Of a DNA stretch of 64,000 nucleotides, positions 1-9,846 are shown one piece after another. The DNA is from Micromussa lordhowensis (taxonomy: Eukaryota; Cnidaria; Anthozoa; Scleractinia; Lobophylliidae). Location: NCBI GenBank assembly GCA_964020085.1, contig OZ026595.1:1548501-1612500 (forward strand). The letters are read 5' to 3'. Made by a program: the position numbers and the translations under genes. The notes beneath the pieces were generated by a model. It did no database searches. It was not told the origin of the DNA and saw nothing but the letters and a program-made list of their open reading frames with translations. The stretch's first letter is position 1. Every line of letters begins with the position of its first letter.

Positions 1-156
1 AATGAACAAGCATGATGTAGCAGATGGACACGAAAACGAGGCTCAAAACCCCTAAAAAAACCTTACAGGGGCGGCCAATTTGCAGTCCAAAAATTCTCGC
101 TTTCTGGCGCCTGCGAAACCAAATTAGGAGGCGTTCTCTCGTACCTCGAGAACGCA

Positions 157-471
157 ATAACAATTATTCCATGAGCCCGAGTTGGATATGAAGTGATAAA
201 ATAACCAACGAGCGCATAGCGCGAGTTGGTTATAATCACTTCATATCCAACAAGGGCGAATGGAATAATTGTTTTAGTAAATTATCAAACCGGGTTTTGC
301 CGCCGATTTTTACTTCGGCCATTATAGAGGGCTGAAGTTGAAAACTTCGGGCGGAAAATTTTTAAACTTGGCGCACAATTTTCCATATGACGTAAAACTC
401 CGACTATTGGCTCATAGTCGGAGTTTTTCTAGCCAATCAAAAAGCTAGAAATGCAATAGTCGGAGTTGAGA
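157..471. repeat. Foldback repeat, copy A
   Basis: About 315 bp, present again in the same orientation at 32845-33160 with only scattered differences. The first part is an inverted repeat: arms beginning GTTGGATATGAAGTGAT and ending ATCACTTCATATCCAAC surround a short GC-containing loop. A second, smaller inverted repeat (ACTCCGACTATTGG and its complement around CTCATAGTCGGAGT) lies near the end. No coding potential is seen. It looks like a non-autonomous foldback/MITE-type element, but no target duplication was identified. Confidence 0.75.
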
Positions 472-631
472 TTCAACTGAAAGAAGTCAGAGGAAAAAAT
501 ATTTAAAACTTCACTTGAAATTAATGTTAAGGAGTCCATTAAAAACAGTTGTGGTGTTCGCAAAATCGGCAGGGACAGCGTGACATTTGATTTCAAGGCT
601 CTTACTTTTAAATACGCGTATGCCTACTTAC

Positions 632-841
632 ACATCTCTATCTCGTGAGGTTTGAAGTGTTTCTCGCAAGTAAATACTGAGTCGTTGTCTATCAACTTCT
701 GAAACTCGGCGCGGGTCTTCGTAATCTCGCCAAGCCATGATTCTCTCCAGGTCTTGTGCTCTGAATCTTTCGCCGCTAGTAGCTTGAATATGCCAAGACC
801 TTTCGTTCTCAGCCCCAGACTGCACAATTTTCACCAGGCAT
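632..841 (-). pseudogene. THAP zinc-finger exon with a frameshift
   Basis: Read on the minus strand from an ATG at 839-841, the peptide opens MPGENCAVWG, the typical start of a THAP domain (first Cys of the C2CH zinc site). The frame then stops. A shift restores a typical THAP continuation with the conserved Trp (HKTWRESWL) and the terminal Cys-x2-His (VFTCEKHF). The exon ends at a perfect splice donor, T|GTAAGT, at 631/632. The second zinc-binding Cys falls at the break. THAP domains bind DNA in P-element/Kolobok-type transposases and in host regulators. No downstream exon is visible in the remaining 600 bp, so this is either a decayed first exon or the edge of a gene continuing outside the window. 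Confidence 0.6.
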
Positions 842-2031
842 CGCGTAGAACAACTCAGAAGCAAGTTGCCTTTCGAATTCGGTAACTAAGGTAACTAAGC
901 AAGTCCGAAAACAATCTAAAACACGCGAAGCTAAAGATAGAAACTTCGAATTGAAAACAATGTTATGCAGGGTCAATGTCACGTGACGTTGACTTCGTAA
1001 ACAAAGACATGTTTCTTTGAAGTTCACCGAGTTGGCTGATCTGACCTTTTACTCTCGTTGTAATCCTTCAAATCACACAATTAAAATGAACAAAAATCTC
1101 TTTTATTTATAAGTAAGTAATGATAGATTTAAAAAGTTATTCGAACTCTTCGTGCTCGTGTCAGAGCGAACCAACGCGACTACACTCGTGCACGTGGCTG
1201 CAAGAATTATCTAATAATCATTGAAACGACACCGTTTATAAATCCTTTACTAACTCCTGATCCTTGAGATAACAAAAGGAAACTAAACTCAGTTACTTCG
1301 AATACATGTTGTTGTTGTTTCTTTGAGTGGGTTTTGAGTTTTGATTTGTGATCCTGATCTGTTTACTTTATACACGGTGTGGTGTTTGGATCGAGTCTGT
1401 CGACCCCGTTGTCGATTTGTGTCTAACAAATCAAGTCCTGTACGGAACAATTCTATCCAGCACTGCTGAATAACTTTCGAATTCAACGAAATAAAGAAAT
1501 CACTGTGATGAAAGAAACTCATCTTGAAATAACTTTGCAAATGTGAGCGCAACAATCTTCCTCCCGTATCCTCGCCTTCGCGATACATCTCCTCGTCCTC
1601 GTGGCTGCAAGAATTACCCAGGGTTGCCTTACGAGCTTACTGAAAAATTAACCGGGACCGCCGTGCTCGCCTAGTTTCTTCAAATCGGGCTCGACCGATA
1701 CTACACCAATATTTCACATTCTTTATACGCGGGGGGTCCTATTAATGCTTCCTCGCAGAGGCCAAAACCCTGCGGGGGCAATTACTGCCAAGCCTAAAAG
1801 CGAAACCCCAATACTATACTAATTATTTATTACACACAATAAGCTTTAAATAAAGCGAGGAAATCTACATAATAGAGTCATTTTCACGCGGATATCATAG
1901 CCTGAGGGCGAAAGACGACTGACATTTCAGGCTATTTTGATATCACTACATCTGATTATCAAACAGCCGAGAAATGATCACTCCTCACGGGAAGATATGA
2001 ACTCAACAAATTGACCTCGCTCCCAATGTGT
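842..2031. other. Intergenic stretch, no gene seen
   Basis: Open frames here (for example 1289-1588 on the minus strand) show no recognisable domain, signal or splice pattern. An imperfect sequence with repeated short motifs near 1140-1210 and 1560-1620 (CGTGCTCGTG / GGCTGCAAGAATTA) hints at an old local duplication. Confidence 0.5.
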
Positions 2032-2173
2032 GGCTTCATAGCTCAGTTGGTAGAGCATCGCACCGGTATCGCGGAGGTCACGGGTTTGAATATCCCGTTG
2101 AAGCCCTGATTTTTTTTCAGGCTTCTTCTTTCCAGTTGCTTAAATTGGAAAATTCACTGCGAGGATCATTCAA
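2032..2173 (+). repeat. tRNA-derived SINE (tRNA-Thr-like head)
   Basis: The head at 2032-2105 folds like a tRNA. Acceptor strands GGCTTCA/TGAAGCC pair, the D-arm GCTC...GAGC carries an A-box, the anticodon would be GGT (Thr), and a B-box lies in CACGGGTTTGAAT. It is not a good functional tRNA: the T-loop has two extra bases and position 33 is C instead of U. The head is followed by a T-run, CAGGCTTCTTCTTTCC and a tail ending GAGGATCATTC. The same tail recurs at 35684-35760, which marks it as a SINE family. Confidence 0.7.
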
Positions 2174-2620
2174 TTTCAAATTTTAACAAATCGATAAACT
2201 GACACAACCACATGAAAGATCACGTTAAGAGAAGTCATTTGACCAAGTTTGATGCTTTGAGGGTGAACAGAGACCAAGTTATGGACCTTGAAACATGGTT
2301 CAAAATCCATACAAACATCTCTAATGTTGAGACAGCGTCCCCCAAACCATACAAATTCTCAAATGTTTTATCAGTTTTGTGACAACTGTAAAATCCCGTC
2401 ATTCAACTACCATTTGAAAGAAGCTGAGATGAAAATCACGTATGTTTGGCCATTTTTAAGAGTATTACGAAATAAAAAAAATTAAAATGTTTATATGGTT
2501 TGGGGGGACGCTGTCAACATTAGTTGTTCGTATGGATGTTGAACCATGTTTCAAGGTCCATAACTTGGTCTCTCAGCGTACTTTCATCTTTCAGTTTATC
2601 GATTGGTTAAAATTTGAAAC
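2174..2620. repeat. Foldback element with long inverted arms
   Basis: Left arm TTCAAATTTTAAC...AAATCGATAAACTGA and right arm TCAGTTTATCGATTGGTTAAAATTTGAA are inverted copies. Pairing continues inward through GACCAAGTTATGGACCTTG / CAAGGTCCATAACTTGGTC and GACAGCGTCCCCCAAACCATA / its complement, giving arms of about 140-190 bp around a 130-bp centre. It directly abuts the SINE tail on its left. Non-coding. Confidence 0.75.
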
Positions 2621-2729
2621 TCGCCCCAGCTCCCTGCGCAATTTCGGAATGGCCCATTGAAAACGATTCAAGTGAATCGTCCTCAATGTGTTGGTTGACG
2701 TTGTTTTATTTTGTTTTGTTTTTCTACAG

Positions 2730-5700
2730 TTGAGAGTTTCTGGGGGGCTTGGAGCAGTTGGTCCAAGTGCTCCAAGACTTGTGGAAGGGGTTCCAGGTTT
2801 AGGACGCGCAAGTGTTATGGTCGTGGCCACTGCTATGGGCTTAGCTATCAATCTGTGAGTTGTAATGTTCAACGGTGTACAGGTATAGCAATTCATGACT
2901 TTTCTACTGATGGTACCTTGACCTTGAATGGATTTGAAAACTAGGTGCATGCTCTAATTATCTCAAGTGAAAATCTCCGAGAAATCGCTCCGTTTGATTT
3001 TCAGAAACATTGGCTTGAATACCAACTGGTGAGGGCTGTAATCCGGGATGGGGGGGGGGGGGGGGGATTCCATAAATTTCGGATAGGTGTGTGCCGCCAA
3101 GGGTCTTAAACCCTGACCCTATTTAAGGATGAAAGAAAAATGACACTTTATTGAAGGGAAATTCAAAAACTTAGAATAGAATGAACGGGTCGTCTTTATT
3201 TTGTTTCTGTAACATTGGTAACCAAAGGTTCAGTTTTAACAGATCATTTGTGTTTCGTTTAGCTGGGCTTTTACGGACCACAACTTTAGCTGATACAATC
3301 TAGGTGCTTTATCTAAGGATCACATCTGGAAAACAATGCCAACAGGGGCAAAAATGATACCCTATTTAAGGATCGAGAACCTCAAAAATCTACCCTATCC
3401 CGCAGCACATATATAGCCCGTATATGGGAGTATTACCTTTCTATCAAAAATTGACCCTACTGTTGTTAAATTGGGTGGGAGTTAAATAACACTCAATTAA
3501 AGTGCACCTAACCCCAAAAATTTTTTTTCGCTAAAACAATAAAGCTTATTTTGTGGAGTAATGTGCCGCAAATATTTTTCGATTTGGTTAAATCCTCGAA
3601 TTTCTGTTCCCCTTTGAAACCGAGTTTCGTATGGTTCACGACCGAGCATGGGGAATCTGGGGAGAGTAAGGCCGTGACGTCACTTCGAGAACGAAAGCTT
3701 CGGCTGTCCCAGTCGGGCTTTTACTCTGTGCGAGCGTAGAAGCCTTATCACACTTATCAACAAAGCAAAGTGAATAGCACTTATCAACAAAGCAAAGTGA
3801 ATAGTTAAACGATGACGACCGAGCTGATTTATATGCTGACAACTCTCTGGCCAACGAAGAATGGACAGCCAAATGAGGTGGATGCTGACAAAGAACTCGA
3901 ACGAGCTCTGATGGACAGACCCGAAGGCAATGATATGTAGAAGTCAAAGAGTGATACTAGTAAGACTGTAGCGCGTGGCGCGTATTTACTATTTTCGCGC
4001 ATTCTTCGATCTCGCATTAACATACTTTCGTATACTACTTTCTCAAATTATTTCAACTTCATGCGTTCAAAGTAGATCAAAATGATTATCCCATGACACA
4101 ATGCTTGTGTTCTTTTCGTGCGAGTGTGGAAATTGTAGCGTCGCTTCCCTTCAAAACATCAGCGAATGTTATTGTTGTTATAAGACTCAAAGAAGAATGA
4201 TCTTGTTCTTGAAGATATTGGTGCTGATGTTATCTTAAAGTGTGTTACTGAATATCCAGGAATTAAACCTGTATGGCTTCAGAAATGAAATGGAGTTTTA
4301 AGATTAGTAGCGGGCAAATACAAAACTATCTGTCAGCTGTGCCGACTGACTGCTGTTGTTTCTCAGATCAGATGCAACAACGGCAGCATGAATCGATTCC
4401 AAAGCCACTGAGTCAGCAAAATCCCTTCCTCTCTCTGAAAATCCAGGCATCGAGCGAGATCATCTGGTTTGAATTAAATGCTTTATAGAACAGATCGCCG
4501 AACACTTACACGGCTATCACTTTTGCACGTTTCGCTTTCACGAAATCGAGCCATCCCTTTGTACGTTTCTTCTCTTCAGGACGATCATCTCCATAAAACG
4601 GTATGGCATGTAGTGGAGTATCTCCTGTAAGTTTGTTGTGTTGCTACATGACAATACAGCGCACCTGGCTAGCATTTTTTTCGAACAACTTTTCCGGCCT
4701 TTCCCACAGAAACAAGTAAATATGCGAATCTCAGAATCATCGTGTTCTCGATTTGACGTCACATCCGGCCCTCGACCCATTCCCCGTTAAACTCGGTCGT
4801 GAACCAAAATGGCGGCATTTTGACGTACTTTGACGAGCCATAGAAAATCAAAGATTTAACCAAATCGAAAAATTTTTGCGGCACATTACTCCACAAAATA
4901 AGCTTTATTGCTTTAGCGAAAAAAAGTTTTTGGGGTTAGGTGCACTTTAATTTTCTTTTAAAACTTTGTCCTTGATGATATCAATCAATATTCAACGTAA
5001 AACCCTGAGTTTAATATTCATTGAAACATTTTAAGACCACTAATTTTTAGCTTCAAGTCAGGAAAATAATTGCGCTGATTTTCACTCGTTTGTTTGTTGT
5101 CTTCATTATAATATTATTTTGTGTTAAATATTACTCAGACGGCTAGTGAGAGTGAACTTTCGGTGAGAGTGAAGTGTTACCTTCTCCCACGTTCCTACGC
5201 TACTAATCAGGAGATGTCAAACTAATTTAATACCCTTTATTCTATTTGCACAGAAATTTGCGGTCAAACGAAAAAAAATAGTCGAATTGTGGGTGGTGAA
5301 GTGGCTTCCAGTCGAGACTGGCCTTGGCAGGTTGGGCTCCAGAAACAGGACGATGATTTCATATTTTGCGGAGGATCTCTCATCAACCAGGAGTGGGTGT
5401 TGACTGCTGCCCACTGCATCACTCGTAACAGCCCAAGTAAAAACGGATGCGTAGCACCGAATCCTGAATTGAGAATTATACTTGGAGAGTTTGATAAGGA
5501 CAACATTGATGGGCACGAGGTTCAAAAGAGTAAGTTGAGATTTGAGAAGCTTAACAATTACTTACACTCTTTTTTTTTTACAAGAATATTGTTTCTTCGG
5601 TCGAGACTGAATATTCTTATTTTTCTTCCGATTTTAGGCTGAAAATATTCTTGTAAATATCTTAGAATATAGCGTATGACATTTCTGTTTTCGAGCGTAT

Positions 5701-7011
5701 TTGGTGTCTGGATGCTCTTAAAGTCTTAATTTTGGAGCCAGCCTGCAGGCATTAAGGCACGTAACACCTTGCAGAAATGTTATTAGCATCACGACATACG
5801 GCTAGTGCTGTGTTTGTAACTTTTTGGCCAGTTTTGCCATTGAGAAAGGAAGAATTTTGTACGGTTTATAATAGTTAGATGCATATAATTATAACTACAA
5901 ATTTTCAATGCACAAAATTACATTCTTTTCAAAATCTCAGCCGCGGGTTTGTTCAATATATTCCTATAAAAAATAAAGAGTGTATAGAGGAAACCACTCT
6001 TTGCATGTCCGAATGTTACTTTCTGCTAGTATGGAAGAAAAAACAGGGTTAACAAGCAACACTATAAAAAAAAAACGTTTAAATCAACTGGTTGACAAAA
6101 GAAAACAAACAAACAAAAAACTGCTGTATTGTCTTAGGAACAAGGAGGAATCCGTACTCTCTATTTGTAAAAGCTGGTGCCATTATGTGTCAATATCAGT
6201 TCTATAATCCTGGCCAAGATCATATAGACCTGTATCAGATACATGTATAGGTTAGTGGAGGTCGAATACCAAGGGGATATGGTTAGAGTGAAGTATTAAG
6301 CTAGGTCACGTGATCCTCGTCGTCTTACGACCAGGGGATGACTTCAATCCAGTTACCCGCGAGATTGATTAATACGCAAATTCTCCTTGCAATTTCCACT
6401 TAAACGAAATATAACTATGAGCAACTGTGAAAATATTAGGTAAGTACAGTTACTGTTAATCTGTCTGATACTCTGTTTTCCTTTTGTCAGCTGTAGCCGA
6501 AGTTTGTATACATCCGGAATATGACCCCAGAATCCTCAACAATGATATCGCCCTCCTACGCTTAGCAAGCCCCCTGCCCGCCTACAACGAGATAATCAGC
6601 CCCATCTGTCTGCCAACCGCTTCCAGTCACTTTCCCGTGGGGATAAAGTGCTCGGTGACCGGGTGGGGGAGAACCCACCAAGATGGCTCGACTTCCGGAA
6701 AACTCCTTGTCGCCCGTGTTCCCATCATAGATCACGCCACCTGTAAACAGCGGTACTTGAGAGGCGACGGCGAAATTGTCACCGACAAGATGATTTGCGC
6801 TGGCTACCAGGAGGGTAAGGTGGACAGCTGCGAGGGAGACAGTGGAGGGCCATTGGTGTGTAAGGAGCATGGCAGATATGTCCTTGCTGGAGCCACAAGC
6901 TGGGGAGTGGGCTGTGCTCAGGCGGGGAGGCCTGGTGTCTACACCGACATCAAGAAGTTCTTGGATTGGATTCAAGGACACATTTCCCCAGCAGAACCAG
7001 ACCCATACTAA
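2730..7011 (+). CDS. Thrombospondin-1/trypsin-like serine protease (5' incomplete)
   Basis: Three exons join in phase: 2730-2882, 5254-5529 and 6491-7011 (stop TAA). Exon 1 encodes one thrombospondin type-1 repeat ([17 protein letters not shown], six cysteines). Exon 2 starts with a propeptide Cys (EICGQ) and the activation site NSR|IVGG, then carries the catalytic His in LTAAHC. Exon 3 has the catalytic Asp in NNDIALL, the catalytic Ser in CEGDSGGP, and an Asp six residues before that Ser (position 189), which predicts cleavage after Arg/Lys. This is a chymotrypsin-fold (S1) protease, presumably secreted. No signal peptide is seen because upstream exons lie beyond what can be recognised, probably outside the window. 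The splice sites are CAG|/GT throughout. All catalytic residues are intact, so it should be active. Confidence 0.9.
3050..3066. repeat. Poly-G run (17 G)
   Basis: An uninterrupted run of 17 G in intron 1 of the protease gene. It could form a quadruplex or be an assembly-length error. Confidence 0.9.
3501..4946. mobile_element. TTAA-flanked Kolobok-like DNA transposon remnant
   Basis: The element is 1446 bp, with inverted termini of about 100 bp beginning AGTGCACCTAACCCC and ending GGGGTTAGGTGCACT. It is flanked on both sides by TTAA (3497-3500 and 4947-4950). TTAA targets are known for the Kolobok and piggyBac superfamilies. A degraded THAP exon on the minus strand inside it (4510-4680) favours Kolobok, some of whose transposases carry THAP domains. 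The interior also holds a perfect direct duplication near 3755-3804 (CTTATCAACAAAGCAAAGTG twice). No full transposase frame survives, so it is non-autonomous. Confidence 0.75.
4510..4680 (-). pseudogene. Degenerate THAP exon inside the TTAA element
   Basis: On the minus strand the frame reads [13 protein letters not shown], the C-x4-C start of a THAP domain. It then needs a one-base shift to continue as [11 protein letters not shown] and [13 protein letters not shown], which carries the conserved Pro and Trp. The segment ends at a possible splice donor GTAAGTG around 4503-4509. It is broken and lacks the final C-x2-H. It probably descends from the element's own transposase. Confidence 0.55.
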
Positions 7012-8786
7012 ATCTGCTTTAAGTTCTTTAGAGCCTCTACATGTTTGTCTTTTAGAAAAGGTCCTGTTTTTGTCTTTTAATTTATCTTAGCAAGAGATTC
7101 CGATTTCGCAAAAACATGGCCGCTAGCTAGGTTTTCGTCTGGGCCGGGGCTTCGCTTGAGCCCAGGCCTTGCCAGCTGCTCTATACCTAAGGGGGACGAC
7201 GTCAAGACCGGACTGGGACATGGACCAGACACTGACTCACCTGCTGGTAGTATGCTGGTGGCCAGCCGTACGTCAAAAGCAGGGGGGTGGGTGTCTTTTA
7301 CTGTCACCTTCTCCGTTGATAATGTCTGTGTGGCTGGGCACTTTGCTCTGAGGTTTCTGTGTTTACATGGGACCCTACTGCTAGAGAAGCGCATGCCACG
7401 TGCATGGGTGGTCAAAGCACTTGTGGCCGCAGAGACTGTCTTCGGGCTCTTTGTGGGTATGTTTTTGCGAATACGGTCAGGTATATGTTGCATCATAACA
7501 CTCATCGAATTGTTAGGTGTTTACCTGAAAATGTTTCTCTTTTATTTCAAGTTAACCTTAGTGAAGTTAATAGTGAAGCCATCACACTCTTCAGGTCAAA
7601 ACGTACCTGCGCGGTTTTGTGTCCGCGAATGTTTTGGCATTAATCTTCCGTGCACTATGCGCGGATTTCAAATTTCGTGACGATGCCACTGATTTATCTT
7701 TTCATAGTAATCTAACGATTGGCCTGCGAACGGAGGATTTCCTCCGTTCACAGGCAATGTAAAGATATATTTTAATTTTATAATTAAAGGCTTAACTATA
7801 TACAGTAAACTAGCTAGTTGTAGATTGTAGACCTTTTTCTTAAAAAAATTAGAATGACTTCGTAATTCAAGATGGCATTATCCGCAGTGGTACTGGATGC
7901 TATATTTAAAAGTAACTTAAAAGAATAAGAATAAAGCTTATATGGTGGATCACTTATCTTGCCTTCGTCTTATCTTGATTTGCACTGGACGATAAAAGAC
8001 TTAATGACGTACACATTCTTACAACTGCAAGGGCAGCTAGGTAACATCCAGCGAAGATTTTTCACCGTTGGAAGGAAAAACGTGTTCATGCATGGATCGA
8101 CAATGGTATGAACAGAGGATGTAGGAGTAGCACTGATAACCTCTCACGAAGTTTCGAACAGAGAATTTCAAGGCAGAGAAAAGTAGACAGTGAAAAAGGC
8201 GAAGAGGATTTAAACAATGTGTAGTCACTAAGTATAGCCCAATCACGGGCAATAATCTGGCGAGCCTTGGACTTTTTTTTATAGGAACATATCATGTAAA
8301 ATGCTCTGCTTCGCGTTTTAAAGAAAGAAATGCATTGAGAATCTGACCTAATCCGCGGCCGTGCGAGACTTCAGTGGTAAAGCTAATCTCTAAGAGATTA
8401 GAGATCAGAGAGTATCACAAATCCTAAATTCTTCTAACGAAGACTTACTTTCGCTGATTTGTGATACCGAAAGCTCTTCTTCTCGAAGCCCAATACAGAA
8501 AGCGACCGCAATAGAAATCGTAAGAACAAGTGCACTAGAAACAAAATAACGGTCTTCCAACAGGAATGTTTTCTTGTCGCCGGAATATCCTTCCGTAGAC
8601 GGGATTTTTCAGTGGATGTATGAAAATGTTTGTAAAGTGATACTGTAAACTGAAATATTTTGGAGATAATTATCTCCTCCGTCGTCCGTTTTCCCGTTCC
8701 ACAGACCTAGAATTTACACCTAGTTATCTACTCACGTGATTCGTCACTAGTTTCATATGTCATTGTTAGCTAGTGCTTAATGCAAA
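7012..8786. other. Intergenic stretch after the protease gene
   Basis: Long open frames on both strands at 7156-7680 and 7077-7505 overlap each other and match no domain I recognise; I do not call them genes. A hairpin occupies 8411-8466, with arms GTATCACAAATC and GATTTGTGATAC. A short palindrome TAATCTCTAAGAGATTA lies at about 8383-8399. Nothing else is evident. Confidence 0.5.
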
Positions 8787-9533
8787 CACAGGCGGCCCAG
8801 ACGTTGTTTGTGATTTACATACGTGACAGTATTGTGTTACGTTTTAAGCCATTTAAGAGAATATTTGTATGAAAATGGTTCGAAAATCGCTCTAAATTCA
8901 ACTTGTAGTAAAGGATTTAAATAAAAGAAACTTACCTTAGTCTGCGCTTGTGTTATTTTGAAGTCTTTGTGGCAGCTGAGGCGTTCTACAGTCGTTCTAA
9001 AGCCATTTCAACGATTTAAACTTTTCTAGGTTTGCTTTCCATTAAAGTGAAACGAAAGGCTGGCGACCTGGTCGGCCGACGGTTCGAACTCGAAGCTCCA
9101 TAAATTCCACTAAAATGCTCGGAGCTCGCCAAAATTGCCTCACGGCAGCCATCGATAATTCTTCTTTCTAGTTGCTTCGCCTCGGATCCCAAGGTTTATC
9201 TTATCCGCCCGAAAAACGCTCCGTTTTGAACGCTGGCTGCCCACTTCTGCTTCATTTTGATCCGTTACGAGTGATCTTGGGCACGGATTTCAAAATCGTT
9301 GGCTTAGCGACCGCTCCAACACGACAGAGTCGCTCTCAACCGTAGGGAGGCACAGGTCAACTTCAAAATAACACAAGCGCAGACTAAGGTAAGTTTCTTT
9401 TATTTAAATCCTTTACTACAAGTTGAATTCAGAGCGATTTTCGAACCATTTTCATACATTCTCTTAAATGGCTTAAAACGTAACGCAATACTGTCACGTA
9501 TGTAAATCACAAACAACGTCTGGGCCGCCTGTG
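8787..9533. mobile_element. 747-bp foldback transposon with 7-bp target duplication
   Basis: Terminal inverted repeats of about 175 bp run from CACAGGCGGCCCAGACG inward to the motif AACACAAGCGCAGACTAAGG and back. Both ends are flanked by the direct repeat ATGCAAA (8780-8786 and 9534-9540). The 400-bp centre is non-coding. The right end stops only about 20 bp before a transporter exon of the SLC2A pseudogene, so it may have disturbed the splice acceptor region or an upstream exon. The superfamily is unknown to me. Confidence 0.85.
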
Positions 9534-9846
9534 ATGCAAAGACCGATTATCGATTTACAGCACTCTTGCAGCTTTTTATCGCTGCTCTAGGCCCACTCAG
9601 CAGTGGCTACTGCCTCGGATATTCATCCTCTGCGTTAGAGGATTTAGCTAGTGCATCTCCTGCCGTGCGGCTAACAGACCAGCAGGGATCCTGGTTTTCG
9701 GTAAGTTTGATCTGAGTTTTTTTTTCTGTGTTTCTTTTCGTCCGCGTGTGAACATTTTTGTCATGTAGAAGACCACTCGAGCCAGCAATATTGATAACAA
9801 ACTTATGTCAGCCATAGGTGTGAACTAATCATGGTTCAAACAGTAG

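Noticed and set aside
2032..2105. Functional tRNA-Thr gene
   Set aside because: The T-loop has two extra bases, position 33 is C, and a SINE tail follows, so it is a retroposed relic.
7077..7680. Overlapping long frames of 174 and 142 residues on opposite strands
   Set aside because: Neither shows a domain, splice structure or family motif, and long frames on both strands suggest compositional chance or an unidentified repeat.
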